DNA of 17,523 nt from Stenotrophomonas maltophilia (GCA_002386405.1 DGIP01000135.1:1-17523), one strand, 5' to 3'; numbered from the stretch's first letter, positions 6,224 to 13,474 are shown. Notes: generated by a model from the letters alone, not told the origin. Numbers and translations: made by a program.

Positions 6224-7138
6224 ATGTTGTCTGCCGACGAACTGGCCCTGCTGGAAGCCATCCGCGAGAGCGGCAGCCTGTCGCGTGCTGCGGCCCGCTT
6301 GGGCAAGGCGCCGTCCACGGTCTCGCACGCCGCCCGCCAGCTGGAGGCGCGCTTCGATGCCCTGCTGTTCGACCGCCGCCGCTACCGCCTGCAGCTCACC
6401 CCGGCCGGCCACCTGCTGGCCCAGGAAGCGGCGCGGCTGATGCTGGACGTGTCCCGGCTCACCCGCCGGGTCAAACAGGTCGCCGGTGGCTGGGAAGACC
6501 GGCTGTGGATCGTCACCGACGAAATCCTGGAGTTCGACACGCTGCTGCCGGTCATCCAGGCCTTCGACGCGCTCGGTTCGGGCGTGACCCTGCGCATTAC
6601 CCATGAAGTGCTCACCGGTACTTGGGACGCGCTTCGCGATGGGCGTGCGGACCTGGTGGTGGGCGCCACCAACGAACCGCCGGTCATCCCCGGCCTGCGC
6701 TGGTTCGAACTGGGGGTGATGGAGTGGGTGTTCGCGGTGGCGCCGCACCACCCGCTGGCCAAGGCCGCCGAACCGGTGGATGCCTCACTGCTGCTGCAGC
6801 ATCGCGCGGTGGTGGTGGCCGATACCTCCCGGAAAGTGGACGTGCGCGGCTACGGGGTACTCGGCGGCCAGCCGTCGCTGGCGGTGCCGAGCATGCATGC
6901 CAAGATCCGTGCGCAGTGCCAGGGGCTGGGCGTGGGCTGGTTGCCGCGCGAGCGGGTGGCCGGCCTGCTGGCACGTGGCGACCTGGTGGAAAAGCGCATG
7001 GCCGATCCACGCGAACCCAACCTGCTGTACGTGGCCTGGCGCGGTGATCACCAGGGCCGCGCGCTGGATTGGTGGCTGGCGCAGCTCAAGCAGGAGCGGC
7101 TCGCGTCGCGGCTGGTGAAGGGCATCGCACTCACTTGA
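6224..7138 (+). CDS. LysR-family transcriptional regulator
   Basis: A 304-residue protein of standard LysR length. The N-terminal winged helix-turn-helix covers residues 1-60, with the recognition part SGSLSRAAARLGKAPSTVSH (16-35) and the typical FDRRRYRLQLTPAG following. The effector-binding domain runs from about 85 to 295, with LWIVTDE, the strand DLVVGATNE and the hinge region near VFAVAPHHPLAK. The sequence pattern reminds me of the YhaJ-type subgroup. The ATG at 6224 has AAGGG suitably before it; an in-frame start at 6134 would cross the divergent promoter. It faces away from the SDR/Cif-like pair across 104 bp, the usual arrangement for a LysR activator of the neighbouring operon, with the inducer probably a substrate of those enzymes. 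Its 3' end overlaps the next gene, on the other strand, by 8 bp. Confidence 0.93.
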   Translation: MLSADELALLEAIRESGSLSRAAARLGKAPSTVSHAARQLEARFDALLFDRRRYRLQLTPAGHLLAQEAARLMLDVSRLTRRVKQVAGGWEDRLWIVTDEILEFDTLLPVIQAFDALGSGVTLRITHEVLTGTWDALRDGRADLVVGATNEPPVIPGLRWFELGVMEWVFAVAPHHPLAKAAEPVDASLLLQHRAVVVADTSRKVDVRGYGVLGGQPSLAVPSMHAKIRAQCQGLGVGWLPRERVAGLLARGDLVEKRMADPREPNLLYVAWRGDHQGRALDWWLAQLKQERLASRLVKGIALT

Positions 7139-8018
7139 GACGCTGCTCGATCCACTGCTTGAAATCGCGCACCACGCCGTCGCGCCCCGCATCGTTGAGC
7201 AGGTCATGCGCGTGGTCCTTGTACAGCAGCAGGGTCTTGTCGGTGGAGCCGGCGTTGTCGTTGAACACCTGGCTGCCGGCCGGCACGGTGACCTTGTCGG
7301 CGGTGCCATGCGCGATCAGCACCGGCAGGCGCAGCGTGGGGAAGCCACGGCGCAGACGGTCGATACCGACCAGCATCTGCGCCACGGTCAGCGCGGTTTG
7401 CTTCTCGTTGGCGATGAGCGGATCGGCATTCAACGCGGCCACCACCTCGGGCAACCGTGAGAACTCCTTGTTGGGCAGCTTGAGCACGCGCAGCTTCGGG
7501 AACGGGCCGCTGAGCCAGCGCACCAATGCCAGCACGGGTCCCGGTGCGGGCACCTGGAAGGCGTAGCTCTCGCAGATCAGGCCGGCCAGCTCGTCCTGGT
7601 GCGCCAACGTATACGCCGAGGCGATCACGCCGCCGGCGCTGTGCCCGAGCAGGAATACCGGCAGGCCCGGCTCACGTGCACGCGCCACGTCCAGCAGCGA
7701 TTGCACATCGGCCAGGTAATCGTCGAAGTGCTCCACGTGGAAACGCTCGCCGCTGGATTTGCCGCGCCCGCGCAGGTCCACCGCGTAGACCGCCAACCCC
7801 ATCGCGATGAACTGCGCGGCGGCCCACTGGTAGTGCCCGCTGTGTGAGTTGAAGCCGGGCACGATCGCCAGCACTGCACGTACCGGCCCGCCGGGGCGCC
7901 AGCTGCGGATGAACAGCTCGCGCTCGCCGCCGCTGATGAATTCCTCGCTGCGCGAGGGTCCGGTGCCACGAACGTCGTCGGTCAGGTCATGCAGGCGGGT
8001 GGGGGGAACGGTGTTCAT
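7131..8018 (-). CDS. Monoacylglycerol lipase/lysophospholipase-like alpha/beta hydrolase
   Basis: A 295-residue protein of the serine hydrolase (Hydrolase_4) group related to monoglyceride lipase and PldB. The oxyanion region is VPGFNSHSGHY (53-63), the DLRGRGKSSG motif is at 81-90, the nucleophile elbow is GHSAGG with Ser127, the acid is Asp241 in HGTADKV, and His271 is the base in HAHDLLND. The helical insert between about 150 and 210 is the lid. No signal peptide is visible, so it is probably cytosolic and acts on monoacylglycerols or lysophospholipids; the exact ester is unknown. GAGGAA before the ATG supports the start. Unlike the hydrolase at 4413-5342 it uses a serine nucleophile, so the two are not duplicates. 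Its stop codon overlaps that of the LysR gene, and no terminator is seen between them. Confidence 0.88.
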   Translation of the reverse strand: MNTVPPTRLHDLTDDVRGTGPSRSEEFISGGERELFIRSWRPGGPVRAVLAIVPGFNSHSGHYQWAAAQFIAMGLAVYAVDLRGRGKSSGERFHVEHFDDYLADVQSLLDVARAREPGLPVFLLGHSAGGVIASAYTLAHQDELAGLICESYAFQVPAPGPVLALVRWLSGPFPKLRVLKLPNKEFSRLPEVVAALNADPLIANEKQTALTVAQMLVGIDRLRRGFPTLRLPVLIAHGTADKVTVPAGSQVFNDNAGSTDKTLLLYKDHAHDLLNDAGRDGVVRDFKQWIEQRLK

Positions 8019-8102
8019 GGCGGTTCCTCGTCACGGAGGGAAGGAAGACAGGCTCACATGCGGGTGCATGCCGGGCATCGGGCGTTCGGGCGCGCGTCGA
8101 TG

Positions 8103-8116
8103 CCCCCACATGGGGG
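8103..8116. promoter_or_regulatory. G/C palindrome between divergent lipase and HD genes
   Basis: CCCCCA and TGGGGG are separated by CA, a 14-base sequence with perfect arms. It lies in the 192-bp region between the starts of the lipase-like gene (8018) and the HD gene (8211). The position fits an operator serving one or both promoters. No factor can be named from the sequence. Confidence 0.35.
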
Positions 8117-8210
8117 AGTTACGGATACCCCGGGCAGCGCCGGCCACGCCGGACTTCGGGCGCTATGCTTCGCCCCAGCACGGCACCGCGCCGTGCACCC
8201 GGAGAACGCC

Positions 8211-8744
8211 ATGCTCGACCGCCTGGCTGTGCTGGATGAGATCCTGGAGCGCCACGCGCAGGTACTCGGCCGGGACTTTCATCCCTACCGCAACCACACC
8301 TACCGCGTGGCCAATTTCCACTGGTGCATGCTGCCGGGCACGGTGCACGATCTGTACGCGCTGTCGGTGGCCGTGGCGTTCCATGACCTTGGGATCTGGA
8401 CTGCGGGCACCTTTGATTACCTGGCGCCTTCCGAAGCGCTTGCCCGGCAGTACCTGCTCGAGCAGGACCGGCCGGAACTGGTGCCGGTGGTCGTGGCGAT
8501 GATCAGCGAGCACCACCGGATCTCGCGCGTACCGCCGGACCAGGACCGCCGCATCGAGGCGTTCCGTCGCGCCGACTGGATCGATGTGTCGCTGGGGCTG
8601 CTCCGCTTCGACCTGCATCCGGATGACTTCACCCGCGTCGTACAGCGGTTCCCGCGCCTGGGCTTCCACCTGCGCCTGGTGCAGTTCTCGCTGCGGCATG
8701 GGCTGCGCCATCCGCTGCGGCCGTTGCCGATGATGAAGCGCTAG
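8211..8744 (+). CDS. HD-domain protein, putative phosphohydrolase
   Basis: A 177-residue soluble protein with the histidine/aspartate pattern of the HD superfamily. His29 lies in RNHTYRV, His58-Asp59 in AFHDLGIW, His101-His102 in SEHHR, and Asp122 in RADWIDVS. These residues would hold one or two metal ions and support hydrolysis of a phosphate ester, often a nucleotide. No GYP motif is present, so it is not a typical cyclic-di-GMP phosphodiesterase, and the region between the motifs is too short for a (p)ppGpp synthetase/hydrolase. The ATG at 8211 has GGAG six bases upstream; a longer in-frame reading from 7989 would run through the divergent promoter region. The gene converges with the response regulator, and their stop codons overlap by 4 bp. 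The substrate is unknown. Confidence 0.8.
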   Translation: MLDRLAVLDEILERHAQVLGRDFHPYRNHTYRVANFHWCMLPGTVHDLYALSVAVAFHDLGIWTAGTFDYLAPSEALARQYLLEQDRPELVPVVVAMISEHHRISRVPPDQDRRIEAFRRADWIDVSLGLLRFDLHPDDFTRVVQRFPRLGFHLRLVQFSLRHGLRHPLRPLPMMKR

Positions 8745-9364
8745 TCGTCCAGCCGCACCAGTCCACGACGCAGGGCGATATGGATCGCTTCGGTACGGGT
8801 GCGTGCACCGATCTTCTCGAAGATGCGCGCCAGGTGGGACTTCACCGTTTCCGACGAGATGCCCAGGTCATTGGCAATGCGCTTGTTCTCCCAGCCCTGC
8901 GCCAGCGCGGCCAGGATGGACTGCTCGCGCGCGGTGAGCGGTTCCTCGCCGATGTGCTGCGCGATCTCCTCGGAGATCTCCGCCGACAGGCAGCGCTTGC
9001 CCTGCGCCACGCGGTGCAGGGCATCCACCAGTTCACGGCGCAGCGAGCTCTTCAGCAGGTAGCCACAGGCCCCCGCTGCCAGTGCATCGCGCGCATTGGC
9101 ATCGCCCCGGTAGGTGGTCAGGATCACCACGCGGGCCTGCGGAAACTCCGCGCGCAGGCGGCGGGTCAGCTCGATCCCATCCACGCCAGGCATCTGCAGG
9201 TCGACCAGGGCGATGTCCGGCAGCAACCGCCGGTACTGTTCGAAGCCGTGGTGTGCATCGGCGGCCTCGCCGACCAGTTCCAGGCCGGGTTCCACCTCCA
9301 GCATGGATGCGATGCCCTGGCGGATCAGGGGATGGTCATCGATGGTCAGGATGCGGAGGGTCAT
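8741..9364 (-). CDS. NarL/FixJ-family response regulator
   Basis: A 207-residue two-domain regulator. The receiver domain (1-120) has the acidic pair Asp9-Asp10, the phosphoacceptor Asp55 in LVDLQMPG, Thr83 and Lys105 in YLLKSS, all the residues needed for phosphorylation. A linker follows, then the LuxR-type helix-turn-helix (about 142-203) with LTAREQSILAALAQG, NKRIANDLGISSETVKSHLARIFEKIGA. It lies 61 bp downstream of the histidine kinase on the same strand, so it is very likely that kinase's partner and in the same transcript. The ribosome-binding site before ATG 9364 is weak. The target genes cannot be told, though the palindromes at 8103-8116 and 12486-12521 are nearby candidates. Its last codon overlaps the convergent HD gene by 4 bp. 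Confidence 0.95.
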   Translation of the reverse strand: MTLRILTIDDHPLIRQGIASMLEVEPGLELVGEAADAHHGFEQYRRLLPDIALVDLQMPGVDGIELTRRLRAEFPQARVVILTTYRGDANARDALAAGACGYLLKSSLRRELVDALHRVAQGKRCLSAEISEEIAQHIGEEPLTAREQSILAALAQGWENKRIANDLGISSETVKSHLARIFEKIGARTRTEAIHIALRRGLVRLDD

Positions 9365-9425
9365 GGCGGGGTCCCGGTGAGGAGTGCACCGTGCATCGTG
9401 GCGCTGCCCAACGCAAGCGCTTTCG

Positions 9426-12400
9426 TCAGCGCCGGAAGCCCCGCCAGCGTGGCAGGCGAACCGCTACCCGGGTGCCGCCGGTGGCCAGTGCCTGCACCGA
9501 CAGCGTGCCGCCGCACAGCGCCGCGCGCTCGCGCATGCCAGGCAGGCCCCAATGTCCTTCGCTGCCGCCGTGGACAACCACCTCGTCCTGGATGCCACAG
9601 CCATCGTCCTCGATCTCGACGAGGGTGTGCAGCAGCGCATAGGTGATGCGCACGGTGATGCGCGATGCATGGGCATGGCGGTTGGCGTTGGCGAAGGCCT
9701 CGCGCACGATCCGGTAGACCTCGGCCAGTTCGGGCTGGCGCCAGCGGCGTGGCCGGCCGCGTACCTCGAGCGCGAAGGCGATCTCGGCGGGAAGTTCCAG
9801 CTGGGCCGGCAACGCACGTACCGCCGTTTCCAGATCGTCGACGCCGGCCTCATCGCGGCGCAGCGCCCGGATGCGGTCGCGCCCTTCGACCAGGCCCGAC
9901 TCTGCCTCTTCCAGCGCATGCGCGAGCCCGGCTTCGGCGCCGGCGGCATCGCCCAATGCCAACCGGCGGCGCGAGGACTCGATGCGCAGCATGAGTGCCT
10001 GTACCGACTGCAGCAGGGTGTCGTGCAGGTCGCGCGCGATCCGCTCGCGTTCGCCGACCCGCGCCCGGTACAGGCGCTGCACGCGCAGCCGGGCGATCGC
10101 CACCCGCCAGCGTACGAACAGCCACACCAGCGCGCCGGCCAACGCCAGCATCGCCAGCGCGAACCAGCCGGTTTGCCAGAACGCGGGCAGCACGGTGACG
10201 TGGAACGACGCCTCCTTGGGTGACCAGGTGCCGCTGTCGTCGCTGGCGATCAGCCGGAACCGGTAGCTGCCGGGCGCCAGCCGGCTGTACAGCGCCTGGC
10301 GACGGGTACCCGCTTCGCGCCACGCATCGTCCACGCCGTCCAGCCGGTAGCGGAAGCGCACCCGCTCCGGCACGCGCAGCGCCGGGGCGGTGTAGTCCAC
10401 GCGCAGGTCCCGGCTGCCGGCGGGCAGGCGCAGGTGCGGAGACAGCGGCATGGCGGTGTCGTCCACCTGCACGGCCAGCAGCGACGGCGCGGGCGGCGCC
10501 GCGGCCGGATTGCGCGGAATATGGTCGGGATCGATCCAATGCACGCCACGATCAGTCGCGAACCAGATCCGTCCTTGTGCATCGCTCTGCACCGACGACA
10601 CGCCACCGGTCTTCTCGGTGCTGCCGCGCAGGCCATCGAGCACGCCGAAGCGCTCGAAAGCCACCGCATGCGCCGGGTCGGCGCGCCAGCGCGCCAGTTC
10701 GCCAGCCGGCACCCGGGTGAGGCCGCTGCGCCCGCCCAGCCACAGTTCGCCATTGGGCCGCAGCAGGATCCCGGTGGTGTGCTCGAAGCGTTCGCCACCG
10801 CGCCCCAGCAACCGCTGGAAGTGCTCGTTCGCGCGCATCGACACGCCGCGCGCCGCGCCGGCCCAGAGTTCCTTGGCGTGGGCGCGCAACACGCCGATGC
10901 GCCCGATGTCCGGGCCATCCTGTCTCAGGTCGCGGCGCCGCCCGTTCTCGAACACGCCGATCGTCTGCCCGGCATCGGTCCAGATCCGGCCCTGCGCATC
11001 CTCGGCCAACGCACGCGGAGTCACGCCCGCCTGCATGCCGTACTTCGCGTTCTGCATTTCCCACCGGCCGTTGTACAGGCGCAGCAGGCCGCCGTTGAGC
11101 CGGCTCACCCACAGCCCGCCGGCGCGGTCGCTGCTGATCATGCCGATCAGGCCGTCGCCTTCCAGTTCCGGCGGCAGCGCTACCTTTTCCAGTCCGGTGG
11201 CGCCCAGCCGCGACAGCGTGCCGCGCGCACCGCCCACCCACAGCGTGCCGCTGCCATCGCGATGCAGCGAGGTCACCCCTTCCATGTCCGGGCCAGCCAG
11301 TTCTTCGATGCGGGCGCCGCTGGCCTGGCTGGGATCGGGGCTGACCCACATCGGCCCGCGGTCCGCATTGCCGACCAGCAGGCGGCCATCGCTGCCCACC
11401 GCCATCGCAAAGGACTGGTCGCGGCGGGGCAGCGCGATCGGCGCCAGCGCGTTGTCGCGGAAGCGGTCCAGCCCGTTGGCGGTGGCGGTCCAGATGTTGC
11501 CTTCGCGGTCTTCGAAGATCGTCCAGACCACCTCCGAGGTAAGCCCCTGGGCGGGCCCGAAGTACTCCGGCGACGGCAGTGCCACCCCGGGCCCCGGCGC
11601 TCGCAACGTAGTGGCATCGCGCACCCGTGCGATGCCGCCGGAGGCGCTCAGCCACATGCCGCCATCGCGATCAAAGCGCAGGCCGGCACCCTTGAACGCC
11701 GGCTCCAGCCAGCTCACCGTGGCACGGGCGTGGCGCGGATCGGCATCGGCGCGCGCCAGCGGGCGCACGCCCCAGTAGTCGGCCGCCCACAGCGTGCCTT
11801 CGGCGGCCTCATCGAAGTAGGGGATCTGCACCGGCTTGGGATAGGGCTGGAAGCGGGTCGCGCCCGGTGCCAGGTGCACGATGCCGAAGGCCTGGTTTTC
11901 CGAATACGCCACCCAGAGACCGCCTTGGCGGTCGGCGTACAGGCGCTCCGGCCGCCAGCCGGGGTCGATGCCCATGTCCTGTGCGGATGTCCAGGTATCG
12001 GTAGCAGGGTCCAGCCAGACCACGGCCACCGGGGTGATCGCCCACAGCCGCTTGCGTGCGTCGCGCGCAAACCCCATCACCGAACCGAGCGGCACGTCAT
12101 CGCGCTGGTATTCGTACTGGCCCGGTGCAGGACCGCCAACCCGGCTCATGCCGCCATTGAAGTAGCCCACCCACAGCGAGCCGTCGGCCTCGGCCTTCAG
12201 GCTCAGCACATCGTCGTCGATCAGCGGTTTCCCGCCGGCTGTGGTGATGCGCTCGAAGCGCACCCCATCGAAGCGGTAAAGGCCCTGTCGCGAACCCAGC
12301 CAGAGCAGCCCATCAGGCGTCTGCGCAAGGGAGAAGATCTGCGCAGGCGCGCCGTCGTCAGCTGTCCAGCGGTCATGCCGAAGCTGCGAAAGCGCGCGGT

Positions 12401-12533
12401 CGGGCGACAACGCATGGGCCGCAGGCAGCCCGGATACCGCAAGCACCAGACAGAACAACAGCCGCCAGCGCGCGGCGCCAGCGTGCCGGTTCGTGACGTG
12501 CACAGGAGCAGGACGAACCGGAAGCCAGGACAT
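9426..12533 (-). CDS. Two-component sensor histidine kinase with periplasmic beta-propeller and Y_Y_Y domain
   Basis: A 1035-residue sensor kinase. A signal peptide or first membrane helix lies at about 25-41 (LLFCLVLAVSGLPAAHA). Next is a periplasmic propeller to about residue 670, built of repeated blades of the form SLAQTPDGLLWLGSRQGLYR. The Y_Y_Y domain (about 709-784) follows, with a membrane helix at about 790-808. The HisKA_3 dimerisation domain has the phosphoacceptor His837 in ARDLHDTLLQS. The ATPase domain has its N box (Asn945/Asn949 region), DDGCGI (976-981) and GHWGLPGMRER (993-1003). All catalytic parts are present. Such sensors detect an external compound, often a sugar or cell-wall product; the ligand here is unknown. 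The start is uncertain: I chose ATG 12533, but it has no good ribosome-binding site, and an in-frame GTG at 12611 would add 26 residues. It pairs with the regulator 61 bp downstream. Confidence 0.92.
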   Translation of the reverse strand: MSWLPVRPAPVHVTNRHAGAARWRLLFCLVLAVSGLPAAHALSPDRALSQLRHDRWTADDGAPAQIFSLAQTPDGLLWLGSRQGLYRFDGVRFERITTAGGKPLIDDDVLSLKAEADGSLWVGYFNGGMSRVGGPAPGQYEYQRDDVPLGSVMGFARDARKRLWAITPVAVVWLDPATDTWTSAQDMGIDPGWRPERLYADRQGGLWVAYSENQAFGIVHLAPGATRFQPYPKPVQIPYFDEAAEGTLWAADYWGVRPLARADADPRHARATVSWLEPAFKGAGLRFDRDGGMWLSASGGIARVRDATTLRAPGPGVALPSPEYFGPAQGLTSEVVWTIFEDREGNIWTATANGLDRFRDNALAPIALPRRDQSFAMAVGSDGRLLVGNADRGPMWVSPDPSQASGARIEELAGPDMEGVTSLHRDGSGTLWVGGARGTLSRLGATGLEKVALPPELEGDGLIGMISSDRAGGLWVSRLNGGLLRLYNGRWEMQNAKYGMQAGVTPRALAEDAQGRIWTDAGQTIGVFENGRRRDLRQDGPDIGRIGVLRAHAKELWAGAARGVSMRANEHFQRLLGRGGERFEHTTGILLRPNGELWLGGRSGLTRVPAGELARWRADPAHAVAFERFGVLDGLRGSTEKTGGVSSVQSDAQGRIWFATDRGVHWIDPDHIPRNPAAAPPAPSLLAVQVDDTAMPLSPHLRLPAGSRDLRVDYTAPALRVPERVRFRYRLDGVDDAWREAGTRRQALYSRLAPGSYRFRLIASDDSGTWSPKEASFHVTVLPAFWQTGWFALAMLALAGALVWLFVRWRVAIARLRVQRLYRARVGERERIARDLHDTLLQSVQALMLRIESSRRRLALGDAAGAEAGLAHALEEAESGLVEGRDRIRALRRDEAGVDDLETAVRALPAQLELPAEIAFALEVRGRPRRWRQPELAEVYRIVREAFANANRHAHASRITVRITYALLHTLVEIEDDGCGIQDEVVVHGGSEGHWGLPGMRERAALCGGTLSVQALATGGTRVAVRLPRWRGFRR
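12486..12521. repeat. Nine-base inverted repeat at the 5' end of the sensor kinase gene
   Basis: CCGGTTCGT (12486-12494) and ACGAACCGG (12513-12521) are perfect inverted copies with 18 bases between them. They lie just inside the chosen start of the kinase gene, before the hydrophobic segment. They could be an operator or mRNA hairpin if the true start is further downstream, or chance within the code. Confidence 0.35.
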
Positions 12534-12629
12534 ATGCGGCAGGCCAATGGGAGTGTGGCGGGTCGCGGCCACCCGGACAGGGCAGCACGCGATGCTGGCG
12601 GAGTATGCCACGCGCCCGGCAGCACCGAT

Positions 12630-12743
12630 TCAACGATGCAGCGTGCCCTTGATGCGCGCGTCCTCGCCGTTGACGCTTACCTTGCGGATGCCTTCCGGCA
12701 GCGCCGATACCACATCACTGCCTGACACGGCATAGCATTTCAC
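12630..12743 (-). pseudogene. Probable 3' remnant of a gene, or short overlapping ORF
   Basis: A 37-codon open stretch from a GTG at 12743 to a TGA at 12630 reads VVSALPEGIRKVSVNGEDA and then RIKGTLHR at its end. The third codon positions of the last 25 codons or so are strongly GC-biased, like true genes in this region, and the peptide looks like the C-terminal strand pair of a larger protein. It overlaps the end of the DUF6624-like gene in another frame (by 29 bp), and stop codons lie just upstream in its frame. I do not recognise the parent family. Possible explanations are the tail of a gene displaced by the DUF6624-like insertion, a frameshifted C-terminus of that gene, or a small real ORF. 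The upstream region of the sensor kinase follows immediately. Confidence 0.35.
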
Positions 12744-13290
12744 TGGCTATCGCTACGTACTCGGAAAGGGGTCTCATGCCCATCGCTGCCCTTCGTGACT
12801 CAACGTGAGGCGCATCTTCAACTTCGTCGGGAAGCCAGGCAGTCCCAAAGCATCCCCCTTGGGTGCCGAATCGCTGAGGGATGTGCGTTCGGTCCCAGAG
12901 ATAGGCGAACTGCTCGGGATCAACTTCCTTCATCTCAACCAAGGGTTGCATCAACTCCAGGGCTCGGCGCTGGAACCGCGGATTTCGATCAGCATGAAGG
13001 GCCAGTAATGCGGCAGCATCGGCTGCTTTCTTGCCGACCGCAGAGATGCGCGGCCAACCCATCGACTTCATGATTTCATTGAGCCGATGGGTGTTCTGTG
13101 CGTCAACGCTGAGCACTTCATTCACATCGACCTGTTGTGCGCTCCGCACCTCCTGGTCCCTCAACTCCATCGCCACCAATTCTTCAGCAATTCGACTTTC
13201 ATCGGAAGGTGCGGCCTGGGCGACTGTACGTCCACCAAAAAACAAGATGCAGAAAGCAAGCAACACATACTTGATGACTTGTCCCAGCAC
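12715..13290 (-). CDS. Exported DUF6624-like protein
   Basis: A 191-residue protein starting at GTG, four bases after an AAGGAGG. This excellent ribosome-binding site decides the start; an in-frame reading back to 13455 would cross a promoter and an operator. Residues 1-26 form a signal peptide or single membrane anchor (YVLLAFCILFFGGRTVAQA). The region from about 80 to 178 has the pattern of DUF6624: ALLALHADRNPRFQRRALELM, LWDRTHIPQRFGTQ (131-144) and RRAAMGMRPLSEY (166-178). The function of that family is unknown to me. Two hand-counted 60-base lines here have about 53-55% GC, against roughly 80% in one line of the neighbouring efflux genes, so the gene was probably acquired. It is divergent from the tetR-like gene and ends close to the sensor kinase upstream region. 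Confidence 0.75.
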   Translation of the reverse strand: MLGQVIKYVLLAFCILFFGGRTVAQAAPSDESRIAEELVAMELRDQEVRSAQQVDVNEVLSVDAQNTHRLNEIMKSMGWPRISAVGKKAADAAALLALHADRNPRFQRRALELMQPLVEMKEVDPEQFAYLWDRTHIPQRFGTQGGCFGTAWLPDEVEDAPHVESRRAAMGMRPLSEYVAIASEMLCRVRQ

Positions 13291-13338
13291 ACAGCCTCCT
13301 TGCCATCTGATTGCGCGATCAATTCGCCCGGTGATCCG

Positions 13339-13367
13339 ACTATAGATTGGACGGGTCACTCCAGGAA
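13339..13367 (-). promoter_or_regulatory. Candidate promoter of the DUF6624-like gene
   Basis: Read leftward, TTCCTG (complement of 13362-13367) and TATAGT (complement of 13339-13344) are exactly 17 bases apart. The -10 matches five of six consensus bases; the -35 is poor. The predicted start of transcription would leave a leader of about 40 bases before the GTG at 13290. Confidence 0.45.
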
Positions 13368-13389
13368 TTTCGGCGCTTGGACGAAACCC

Positions 13390-13408
13390 AGCCACGCAGC
13401 GCGTGGCT
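13390..13408. repeat. Eight-base-pair hairpin in the DUF6624/tetR divergent region
   Basis: AGCCACGC and GCGTGGCT flank a three-base AGC. The stem is perfect but has no T run on either side, so it is not a standard terminator. It lies between the candidate promoters of the two divergent genes and may separate them or bind a protein. Confidence 0.35.
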
Positions 13409-13412
13409 CTAC

Positions 13413-13442
13413 TTGCAGGATCGAGCCTAACACTGTTAGATT
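13413..13442 (+). promoter_or_regulatory. Candidate promoter of the tetR-like/efflux operon
   Basis: TTGCAG (13413-13418) and TAGATT (13437-13442) are 18 bases apart. The -10 overlaps the right half of the first operator palindrome, and the second operator lies at about the expected transcription start. Repressor bound here would block RNA polymerase, which supports the assignment although both hexamers are imperfect. Confidence 0.4.
13427..13439. promoter_or_regulatory. tetO-like operator 1
   Basis: CTAACACTGTTAG is a perfect palindrome around one central base. It has the same layout as tetO (CTATCANTGATAG), differing only at the third position from the centre in each arm. It overlaps the candidate -10 of the tetR-like gene. 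Confidence 0.8.
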
Positions 13443-13447
13443 CGCCC

Positions 13448-13462
13448 CCTAACAATGTTAGG
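13448..13462. promoter_or_regulatory. tetO-like operator 2
   Basis: CCTAACAATGTTAGG is a 15-base perfect palindrome and a second copy of the site at 13427-13439. Their centres are 22 bp apart, about two helical turns, so two repressor dimers would sit on the same face of the DNA. It lies 12 bases before the repressor start codon. Confidence 0.82.
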
Positions 13463-13474
13463 TAGAAGCCCCCA

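Noticed and set aside
4398..6440. A 680-codon open reading frame on the plus strand.
   Set aside because: It lies antisense to two well-supported genes (Cif-like hydrolase and SDR) and runs through the divergent promoter region. Its composition is the His/Gln/Arg-rich type produced by the reverse strand of high-GC genes.
9415..9422. AAGCGCTT in the kinase-regulator gap, resembling the core of a LacI-family operator.
   Set aside because: Only eight bases are palindromic, it sits between two co-directional genes at the kinase stop codon, and no LacI-family gene is nearby; chance is likely.
10434..12725. A 763-codon open reading frame on the plus strand.
   Set aside because: It is the antisense shadow of the propeller part of the sensor kinase, with no recognisable domain and a low-complexity Arg/His/Ala/Gln composition.
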